Assembly: GCA_035527835.1 (NCBI GenBank)
Contig: DATKZS010000042.1
Coordinates: 1 to 10,642, forward strand
DNA length: 10,642 nt
Source of the DNA: DATKZS01 sp035527835 [NCBI: bacterium]
GTDB taxonomy: Bacteria; RBG-13-61-14
Direction: 5' to 3'
The translations under genes and the position numbers were made by a program. This document shows positions 1-5,455 of this stretch, piece by piece. The notes beneath the pieces were generated by a model. It did no database searches and had not been told where the DNA came from. It saw only the letters and a list, made by a program, of their open reading frames with translations. Positions within the stretch are counted from its first letter, which is position 1. Each line of letters begins with the position of its first letter.

Positions 1-4
1 AAAA

Positions 5-42
5 CATCGCCCTTGGCGCTCTTGGCGTCTTGGCGGTTCTCC
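5..42. repeat. CCAAG-family intergenic repeat, copy 1 (half element)
   Basis: Three TTGGCG hexamers spaced 8-9 bases apart lie here (CTTGGCGCTCTTGGCG, then TCTTGGCGG). Read on the minus strand, this gives CGCCAAGA-type units following AACCG. The same arrangement recurs at 10443-10512, and a CCACCAAG variant occurs at 6973-7065. Those two copies fold as long inverted repeats. Here only one arm is visible, so the partner arm may lie left of the window edge. The repeat is non-coding and sits upstream of the der promoter. Its role is unknown. Confidence 0.6.
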
Positions 43-80
43 GGTCCGTTTATTTTGGACAGCACTGGCTCCCGATCAAG

Positions 81-109
81 TTTTCACGTCCGGGCATCTG
101 TCATATAAT
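81..109 (+). promoter_or_regulatory. Sigma70-type promoter for der
   Basis: A perfect -10 hexamer TATAAT (104-109) is preceded at 17 bases by TTTTCA (81-86), which matches TTGACA at 4 of 6 positions. Transcription would start near 116, giving a leader of about 45 bases before the der ATG. Spacing, orientation and position all fit. This is inferred from sequence only. Confidence 0.6.
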
Positions 110-160
110 CAGACATCCTCGGAAATTGACGCGACGCGCAATGGAAAGCGGAAACATTTG

Positions 161-1516
161 ATGAACAAAACGGGCAAAACCAGGCTGCCGCTGGTGGCGA
201 TCGTGGGGCGGCCGAACGTGGGCAAGTCCACGCTGTTCAACCGCCTGGCGGGGCAGCGCATCTCGCTGGTTGACGACATGCCGGGGGTGACGCGGGACCG
301 GATTTACGCGGAGATGAGCTGGACGGGCCAGGTGTGGAACATCATGGACACGGGCGGGTTCGAGCCGGAGTCGTCGGACGACATTCTGCGGCACATGCGG
401 ACGCAGACGGAGATCGCGATCGCGGAGGCGGACCTGGTTCTGTTCCTGCTCGACGGCAAGGACGGGATCACGCCGGCGGACCACGAAGTGGCCGAGGCGC
501 TACGGCGCAAGCGCAAGCCGGTGATCTACGCGGTGAACAAGGTGGACGGCCCGGGCCACGAGGACAAGCTCGCGGACTTTTACGAGCTGGGGGCCGAGCG
601 GCTGTTCGGGGTGTCGGCGGAGCACGGCTACGGAACAGACGACTTGCTCGACCATCTTAAAGAGGTCCTTCCCGGGGCGCCGGAGGCCGAACAGTGGGAA
701 GAGGATGAATCAGTTGAGACGCGGGTGGCGGTGGTGGGCAAGCCCAACGTGGGCAAGTCCACGCTGATCAACACGCTGCTGGGGGAGGAGCGGCTGCTGG
801 TTCATGACGCTCCGGGCACGACCCGCGACGCGGTGGACACGCAGAAAACGATCAACGGCCGGGATTATTTGTTCGTGGACACGGCCGGGATGCGGCGGAA
901 GTCGCGGATTGACACGCGGCTGGAGCGCTTCTCGGTGATGCGGGCGCTCCGGGGGCTGGAGCGCTGCCACGTGGCGCTGCTCCTCATGGACGCGCGGGAG
1001 GGCGTGGTTGACCAGGACCAGAAGATCGCGGAGCTGGCCTTGGAGCGGGGCCGCGCGCTCATCCTGATCTTCAACAAGTGGGACCTGATCGAGGACAAGG
1101 AAAAGCGGCGGGCGGAGCTGGAAGAACAGGTCAACGACAAGATGCCGCACGTGAGCTTCGCGCCGGTGCTCACCATCTCGGCCCAGGAGCGGACGCGGGT
1201 AAGCCGGATCGCGGGGATGATCGAGCAGGTGATGGACGAGTACAACAAGCGGATCGGCACGGGCGAGCTCAACCGCATGGTCGAGAAATGGACCACTGAC
1301 AACCCGCCGCCCACGCCGGGCGGAAAACAGATCCGGCTTTATTACGCCACCCAGACCGGCGTGCGGCCGCCGTCATTCGTCTTCTTCGTGAACCGCGCCG
1401 ACAAAGTCCCCGCCCACTACGAGCGGTATCTTATGAACCGCATCCGCGAGAGCTTCTCCTTTACCGGCTGCCCGGTGCGGCTCCGCTTCCGGGCGAGGAA
1501 GAAGAAGGAGAGATAG
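161..1516 (+). CDS. der: Ribosome-associated GTPase Der (EngA)
   Basis: Der is an essential tandem GTPase that acts in late assembly of the 50S ribosomal subunit in the cytoplasm. Both G domains are complete. Domain 1 has P-loop GRPNVGKST (residues 16-24), DTGG (63-66), NKVD (126-129) and SAE (152-154). Domain 2 has GKPNVGKST (193-201), DTAG (240-243), NKWD (305-308) and a SA motif at 340-341. An acidic linker (about 173-186) separates them. The C-terminal KH-like domain covers about 370-448 (LYYATQTGVRPPSFVFFVN, then PVRLRFRARKK). Length (451 aa) is normal for the family. I chose ATG 161 over the TTG at 158; the Shine-Dalgarno is weak (purine-rich GGAAAGCGGAAA). The gene is monocistronic here, with a promoter at 81-109. 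GC-rich codon use matches the window background. Identification is very secure. Confidence 0.98.
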   Translation: MNKTGKTRLPLVAIVGRPNVGKSTLFNRLAGQRISLVDDMPGVTRDRIYAEMSWTGQVWNIMDTGGFEPESSDDILRHMRTQTEIAIAEADLVLFLLDGKDGITPADHEVAEALRRKRKPVIYAVNKVDGPGHEDKLADFYELGAERLFGVSAEHGYGTDDLLDHLKEVLPGAPEAEQWEEDESVETRVAVVGKPNVGKSTLINTLLGEERLLVHDAPGTTRDAVDTQKTINGRDYLFVDTAGMRRKSRIDTRLERFSVMRALRGLERCHVALLLMDAREGVVDQDQKIAELALERGRALILIFNKWDLIEDKEKRRAELEEQVNDKMPHVSFAPVLTISAQERTRVSRIAGMIEQVMDEYNKRIGTGELNRMVEKWTTDNPPPTPGGKQIRLYYATQTGVRPPSFVFFVNRADKVPAHYERYLMNRIRESFSFTGCPVRLRFRARKKKER

Positions 1517-1779
1517 GCCTGCACTTGCTGGTTTTTGCCGACTCGCAAATCGGCAGAGAGAGGCCGGTTCACCGGCCTTGATTAGAGTGCAGGCCCGTGC
1601 TTTAGCGCGGGTGGTAGAACAGGTTTTCAACCTGTTCCCCGACCCCGTTTCAACGGGGTTCTCGAAATAAAGGATTTATCCGGGGGCTGAAGCCCGGAGG
1701 CCGGAGAAGGACGTTAAAACGCCCTCACCTAAAAACTTACGCCGCCTCGACACCCGCCATAAATGACGGGCCTGCACTT
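1516..1779. repeat. GGCCTGCACTT word repeated three times
   Basis: The 11-mer GGCCTGCACTT occurs at 1516-1526 and 1769-1779 in direct orientation. Ten of its bases (AGTGCAGGCC) occur inverted at 1586-1595. The copies bracket and subdivide the hairpin array. The first begins at the last base of the der stop codon. They may be a shared border word of the repeat elements; no function is known to me. Confidence 0.5.
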
Positions 1780-1805
1780 TTGAAAAAAGCCCGATGAATC
1801 GGGCT
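1536..1805. repeat. Array of about ten short hairpins in the der-downstream gap
   Basis: This fills most of the gene-free stretch 1517-1848; I see no credible coding frame in it. Successive inverted repeats are 1536-1555, 1561-1578 (AGGCCGGT/ACCGGCCT), 1594-1611 (one G-T pair), 1617-1637 (GAACAGGTT/AACCTGTTC), 1642-1659 (ACCCCGTT/AACGGGGT), 1672-1681, 1680-1697 (bulged), 1709-1724 (one mismatch), 1753-1770 (one mismatch) and 1788-1805 (AGCCCGAT/ATCGGGCT). Stem sequences differ from one hairpin to the next. Most are about 8 bp with a 2-3 base loop closed by a T-A pair. Centres are mostly about 24-35 bases apart. The array is not a CRISPR, because no repeat sequence is conserved. The last hairpin doubles as a minus-strand terminator. 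Bases 1806-1848 show nothing recognisable. Confidence 0.7.
1783..1805 (-). terminator. Intrinsic terminator of the mazG/membrane-protein operon
   Basis: Read on the minus strand, a perfect 8-bp stem AGCCCGAT/ATCGGGCT with a 2-base loop is followed directly by a run of six T (1783-1788 on the + strand is AAAAAA, sharing its last base with the stem). It lies 43 bases beyond the stop of the membrane-protein gene, which is where termination of that operon is expected. It is also the last hairpin of the array at 1536-1805. Confidence 0.75.
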
Positions 1806-1848
1806 GTAGCAGGTTGCAGCCTCGGGCCTTCACGCGTGGTGGGGTGCA

Positions 1849-2190
1849 CTAGCCGCCACCAGGGCTTCCATTCTCTATCTTCTTGCCGATGAGCCAGGCG
1901 TCAATGACGCTCCAGATCCAGATGGCGAGGATGAGGGCGAGGAGCCACCAGTTCTCGACGTAGGCCTGTTTGTGGACCTGGGCGATGAGGTCGGGCGGGA
2001 GCTGGAAGTTGGAGATGGGCTCGTAGAGAGTGTTATAGACGAGGACGAAGAGGCGGATGAAGAGGGCGAAGAGGAGGAGCAATTCCCAGGCCACGATCAA
2101 GAGGGCTCGCAGCCTGCGGCCCATGACCCACTGGCCGAGTCCGGGGAAGACGAGGCCGGAATAGAACATGGCGCGGTTGCTTGGTTTCAT
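1849..2190 (-). CDS. Small two-helix membrane protein with a PGLGQ motif (TM2/DUF5683-like)
   Basis: This is a 113-aa protein of unknown function. Residues 11-20 (SGLVFPGLGQ) followed by a basic loop (GRRLRA) and a hydrophobic helix (about 29-52) resemble the first helix of TM2/DUF5683-type small membrane proteins, in which an xPGxGQ turn precedes a glycine/arginine loop. A second helix covers about 81-103 and ends in ID..LIGKK. A soluble loop (53-80) joins the helices. I chose ATG 2190 because AGGAG (2195-2199) lies 4 bases upstream; an in-frame TTG at 2211 would add seven residues. It follows mazG in the same direction, 92 bases away, across a palindromic repeat, and is followed by a good terminator. 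The family match is from memory and approximate; no enzymatic residues are visible. Confidence 0.75.
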   Translation of the reverse strand: MKPSNRAMFYSGLVFPGLGQWVMGRRLRALLIVAWELLLLFALFIRLFVLVYNTLYEPISNFQLPPDLIAQVHKQAYVENWWLLALILAIWIWSVIDAWLIGKKIENGSPGGG

Positions 2191-2211
2191 CTCTCTCCTG
2201 TCATCGAGCAA

Positions 2212-2289
2212 GGGCTTGAGGCTTGGGGCTTGAGGCTTGAGGTAAGATCACACGCGCCTCCGCAAGCCTCAAGCCCCAAGCCTCAGGCC
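2212..2289. repeat. Heptamer-built palindrome between mazG and the membrane-protein gene
   Basis: The left arm (2217-2239) is a chain of GGCTTGA/GGCTTGG heptamers and the right arm (2263-2285) is its exact reverse complement: 23 paired bases around a 23-base loop, with weaker pairing beyond. The right arm overlaps the mazG stop codon (2283-2285). There is no T-run after either arm, so it is not a standard intrinsic terminator. It could stabilise the mazG 3' end or attenuate the downstream gene. Confidence 0.8.
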
Positions 2290-3092
2290 TCCTTTTCCTT
2301 GGCCTCGTCCCAGAGCCGGTCCATATCGGCCAGGGTCATGGCCTCGAGTTTTTTGCCCTGCTCCGCGGCCGTTTTCTCGATGTAATGGAAGCGGCGGGTG
2401 AACTTCTCGATGGTGGCGTTCAATGCGCGCTCGGGGTCGAGCTTCAAAAAGCGGGAGAGGTTGACCATGACGAAGAGCAGGTCGCCGTACTCGTCCTCGA
2501 CTTGCGCCGCCGACCCGTTCTGGATCGCGGCCCGCAGCTCCGCGTACTCCTCGTCCAGTTTCTTGAGCACGTCGTCCACCACGGGCCAGTCAAAGCCGAC
2601 CACCGCCGCGTTCTCGGTCAATCGCCGGCCGCGGAGCAGGGCCGGCAGGGAGCGCGGCACGCGGCCCAGAACGCTCTCCTCCTTCTTGTGTCCCTCCTCT
2701 TCCTTGATGCGGGCCCAGTTCTTTTTCACTTCCTCGGCGTCGGCCACCTCGGTGCCGCCGAAGACGTGGGGATGGCGCCGCGTCATTTTTTCGTGGATCC
2801 TGGCGATCACGTCGGCGATGTCGAACTCGCCGCGCTCTGATCCGATCCGGGCCTGGAAGATGATTTGAAAAAGCAGGTCTCCCAGCTCCTCGCAGACGTG
2901 GGCCGGGTCGCCCTCCTGGATCGCGTCCACCAGCTCATGGGCTTCCTCGATGATGTAGGGCGTCAAGGTCTCGGGCGTCTGCTTATGGTCCCAGGGGCAG
3001 CCGTCGGGGGCGCGGAGGCGGGCCATGAGAGAAACCAATTTCTCAAGCCCATCTTCATTTCTTTTCTTGCTTTTTTTCAAGACTATTATCAC
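2283..3092 (-). CDS. mazG: Nucleoside triphosphate pyrophosphohydrolase MazG
   Basis: MazG hydrolyses (d)NTPs to NMP and pyrophosphate, and is thought to clear non-canonical nucleotides or adjust nucleotide pools. Both tandem MazG domains are present. Domain 1 has LMARLRAPDGCPWDHKQT (22-39), EEAHELVDAI (49-58), CEELGDLLFQIIF (67-79) and RRHPHVFG (105-112). Domain 2 has VGFDWP (165-170), EEYAEL (181-186) and EDEYGDLLFVMVNL (199-212). The protein ends with the usual WDEAK. Length (269 aa) is normal. The start is uncertain: GTG 3092 lies 9 bases after the endonuclease stop and has no clear Shine-Dalgarno, and TTG 3080 is an alternative. The first 15 residues are lysine-rich, AT-rich in DNA and have no counterpart in E. 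coli MazG. This start region is where DNA composition changes, so the native 5' end was probably altered when the restriction cassette arrived. Confidence 0.95.
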   Translation of the reverse strand: MIIVLKKSKKRNEDGLEKLVSLMARLRAPDGCPWDHKQTPETLTPYIIEEAHELVDAIQEGDPAHVCEELGDLLFQIIFQARIGSERGEFDIADVIARIHEKMTRRHPHVFGGTEVADAEEVKKNWARIKEEEGHKKEESVLGRVPRSLPALLRGRRLTENAAVVGFDWPVVDDVLKKLDEEYAELRAAIQNGSAAQVEDEYGDLLFVMVNLSRFLKLDPERALNATIEKFTRRFHYIEKTAAEQGKKLEAMTLADMDRLWDEAKEKEA

Positions 3093-3101
3093 TCGATTGG
3101 A

Positions 3102-3971
3102 TCAATGGGTTGATACGAATGATCGGAGGAATTTTGTCGCCGCTGTCTTCGCATCAAATTCGCCGGTTATCCGGTCTCCATTGTTGTATCGCACAGAGAC
3201 CTCAAACCTAACAAATGAAGTTGGGGCCTCTTTCACATTGTATTTTTCGATGAACCCTATGGCGCCTTGTATATTAGTACACTCAAATGGAACGCCGTGT
3301 AATGGCAGAATATAGACAGATACAATGCTGCGGTTGATCGTGGACTCAAGGGATTTTATGAATTCATTTATCGCATCCAACATGGAATCAGTTAAGGCTT
3401 TCGTAACGGAAGTTTGATTAATGTAGCCTAAACGATTCCATGCACTTATTTTCTTTTTCAACTCCGCCTCTGGTGTTTTTTCTTTAAAAGACGCATCAAT
3501 GCCTACTGCGGAGAAGGCGGCAATAACCTTATCTGAGGGAATGGAGAGGACGGTGAAACCAAGTGAGCTAAGCTGATCCAATGCGTTTTTAGTAAAGACT
3601 CCAGCCAGGATTACACCTATGAATGGAGAGTAGCTTCGATATTTTTCGGCAAGAGGTATTATCGCACCCTGAATTTCCTGGGCCTTATTGCGAGAGTGTT
3701 TGGTATAGCTTCTCCAGGCGGTTTCGATAAAAGCGGCCGGAGTCCCGATTTTTTCCGGGGAGCCTCCACGCTCAAGTACGAAATCAAGATCATGGACGTT
3801 TCCAGACCTGTCCTTCCAACTGACTTTCTTCCCGGTCCTGGCCGGGCGATCGCCCTTGCAATCAAGAAACAAATCATGTTTTTTTGCAAAGGCTTGGAGA
3901 ATGGGTTTCATTGCCTCTTCGACGACCTCGCCTATAATCTGCCCGAATTGATGCGCATAAGATTTAGCCAT
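3102..3971 (-). CDS. Putative type II restriction endonuclease (PD-(D/E)XK-like)
   Basis: This 289-aa cytoplasmic protein is called an endonuclease mainly because it follows a DNA methyltransferase with 3 bases between stop and start. The likely catalytic core is HDLDFVLE (60-67, with D61/D63 as the metal-binding acid) followed by AAFIETAWRSYTKHSRNKAQ (79-98, with E83). The usual lysine two residues after the glutamate is alanine (A85). K91 or K96 on the following helix may replace it. The rest is mixed helix/strand with no recognised DNA-recognition domain, so no target sequence can be proposed. Start ATG 3971 has GGGAT in the end of the methyltransferase gene as its likely ribosome site, suggesting coupled translation. 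The gene is clearly AT-richer than mazG and der. An alternative is a different nuclease or accessory factor of the same cassette. Confidence 0.7.
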   Translation of the reverse strand: MAKSYAHQFGQIIGEVVEEAMKPILQAFAKKHDLFLDCKGDRPARTGKKVSWKDRSGNVHDLDFVLERGGSPEKIGTPAAFIETAWRSYTKHSRNKAQEIQGAIIPLAEKYRSYSPFIGVILAGVFTKNALDQLSSLGFTVLSIPSDKVIAAFSAVGIDASFKEKTPEAELKKKISAWNRLGYINQTSVTKALTDSMLDAINEFIKSLESTINRSIVSVYILPLHGVPFECTNIQGAIGFIEKYNVKEAPTSFVRFEVSVRYNNGDRITGEFDAKTAATKFLRSFVSTH

Positions 3972-3974
3972 AAT

Positions 3975-5276
3975 TCATCCCTTTACCCAAAGGCGGCCCT
4001 CTTGCAAAGGTACTCGGTGCTTCCTATTCTTCCATTTGACGTTGCGATCACGGGTCTTTTCGAAAAGAAAGGATTTGAATCCAGCCGCTACAGCTAATTC
4101 CCCCAGCCATCGTTCAACCGGTACATATATGCCATAAGGCGCGGAGTCTCCAACAACGAAACAAACCAAACTCTCCGGAGTGGTTACCCGGCGAAGAGCG
4201 CGCCACACTTGGGCCAAATCGCTGAAATAGGCGCAAACCATTAAATCATAATCTTTCTTGCCACCATGATTCAGTTTTTCCTTTTCAAGTTTATGGCAAC
4301 TATTGGATATTTCATCACGAATCGGCAGAAGAAGCTCACTGGAAAGCATCTCATCCAAATGCCCTTTAAGTTTTGAAACGTGTTGAGTACATGAACTAAC
4401 TAAATGCTTTCTGACCGCCGCCTGCAGGTCGCCCCATCCTTGGATCTCTCCCAGGAAAGCCATCTCCAATCTAGTGGCGTCCGCATAATCATAGTTATTG
4501 GCATACGGCGGAGAGGTAATCACAAGGTCAATTGATGAATCGCCAATTGAAGAACATTCGCGGGCATCTTCTTGGTAGAGAATAGCAGGGTGTAAAGACT
4601 TTTGTCTCTGACATATCATCATGTCATGGGCCATTAGGTTTATTTTGCCCCAATATGCTTCAAACGGCTTTTTGGTCTTAGCTTTGGCCTTTTTGGGAAG
4701 AACGTATTGCCATTGCGCGGTTCCGACTGGAGAGCATTCGCGAAGAATTGAAACCAGAGCCAGCCAAACCAATTCCGAGCTTGCACTATCATCGGCGGAA
4801 GACAGCCACGCTTTTTTTAGGGCATCCAATTGCTGGAGGATCGGACCGGGAAAACATTTCTTAATTAACTCGGGATAATCAAACGGTTCTGAAGAAAACG
4901 ATCTCGCTTCCTCCAATATGGTTGCCGCGTACTCCTTAAATGCCAGCGGATCAGTTTTCCATAGCATCTTCGCGCGACCAACCCTGGATATGAAGGGATG
5001 TGCTTCTACTCCTTTACCCTTTACGCCGCCGAATTCGGCTTCCAACAAGACCGTCGCGGACCCGGCGAAAGGATCCAATACATTGCTTCTGCCATTCGAC
5101 TTTTCTCTAGCGATAAGCTCCTTAACCCAGTTCGCAGAGAAACCAGCCGAGTATCTGAACCAGCGATGAATGGGCAGAGAAAGATTGTCAGAAAAGGTGG
5201 ATGATTTGTCGGCCTTGTTGGCAACTTTCGGCTGATCAAAAAGGTCTAGCTGACCGGTTTGTTGATTATACGTCAT
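3975..5276 (-). CDS. Site-specific DNA methyltransferase (amino-methylating, SPPY type)
   Basis: This protein transfers a methyl group from S-adenosylmethionine to adenine N6 or cytosine N4 at the target site, protecting it from the adjacent endonuclease. SAM-binding motif I is LDPFAGSAT (67-75), with a preceding PIHRWFRYSAGFSANWV segment (35-51) that resembles motif X. Catalytic motif IV is TSPPYANNYDY (254-264), followed by FVVGDSAPYG (373-382) and a basic C-terminus (RNVKWKNRKHRVPLQEG). Motif I precedes motif IV by about 180 residues. That gap could hold the target-recognition domain (alpha-type order) or be an insertion. TSPPY favours N4-cytosine but does not prove it. Length is 433 aa. 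ATG 5276 has only a weak, distant GGAT upstream. It is the first gene of the minus-strand operon, AT-rich relative to its flanks, with a candidate promoter at 5305-5333. Confidence 0.9.
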   Translation of the reverse strand: MTYNQQTGQLDLFDQPKVANKADKSSTFSDNLSLPIHRWFRYSAGFSANWVKELIAREKSNGRSNVLDPFAGSATVLLEAEFGGVKGKGVEAHPFISRVGRAKMLWKTDPLAFKEYAATILEEARSFSSEPFDYPELIKKCFPGPILQQLDALKKAWLSSADDSASSELVWLALVSILRECSPVGTAQWQYVLPKKAKAKTKKPFEAYWGKINLMAHDMMICQRQKSLHPAILYQEDARECSSIGDSSIDLVITSPPYANNYDYADATRLEMAFLGEIQGWGDLQAAVRKHLVSSCTQHVSKLKGHLDEMLSSELLLPIRDEISNSCHKLEKEKLNHGGKKDYDLMVCAYFSDLAQVWRALRRVTTPESLVCFVVGDSAPYGIYVPVERWLGELAVAAGFKSFLFEKTRDRNVKWKNRKHRVPLQEGRLWVKG

Positions 5277-5290
5277 TGTATTAGATGCTA

Positions 5291-5305
5291 TCCTATTAAT
5301 TAGGA
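5291..5305. promoter_or_regulatory. Palindrome in the methyltransferase leader, possible operator
   Basis: TCCTA-TTAAT-TAGGA is a perfect 5-bp inverted repeat around a 5-base centre. It lies between the proposed -10 box and the methyltransferase ATG, where a repressor (for example the methyltransferase itself, as in some restriction systems) could act. No controller gene is present and the repeat is short, so this is speculative. Confidence 0.25.
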
Positions 5306-5333
5306 TTGTAGCAACTCCTCAACTATAATACAA
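5305..5333 (-). promoter_or_regulatory. Candidate promoter for the methyltransferase operon
   Basis: On the minus strand, TTGTAT (5328-5333) is followed after 17 bases by TACAAT (5305-5310; 5 of 6 matches to TATAAT). Transcription would begin about 20-25 bases before the methyltransferase ATG. The -35 matches poorly. The surroundings are AT-rich, so chance matches are likely. Confidence 0.4.
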
Positions 5334-5455
5334 GAACTTTCATGAAACAAGGTGATTAGAGTTTGTTAAAAGGTTGAGTGTGAGGTTGCCGCTGTTAGAA
5401 CATCTGGAAATAACTAAACATTATGATAAGATGATCAAGGGGTATTAGACAGGAG

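Noticed and set aside
141-161. Six-codon ORF (MESGNI) whose stop overlaps the der ATG
   Set aside because: It could be a leader peptide, but there is no ribosome site or attenuator structure, and it is short enough to be chance.
1536-1805. Hairpin array as a possible CRISPR
   Set aside because: No repeat sequence is conserved between units, spacing is uneven and there are no cas genes. Only the hairpin shape recurs.
5324-5329. TATAAT on the + strand as a promoter for the phosphodiesterase fusion
   Set aside because: No acceptable -35 at 15-19 bases, and a leader of about 120 bases would be needed. TATGAT at 5422-5427 likewise lacks a -35. The promoter of this gene is unresolved.
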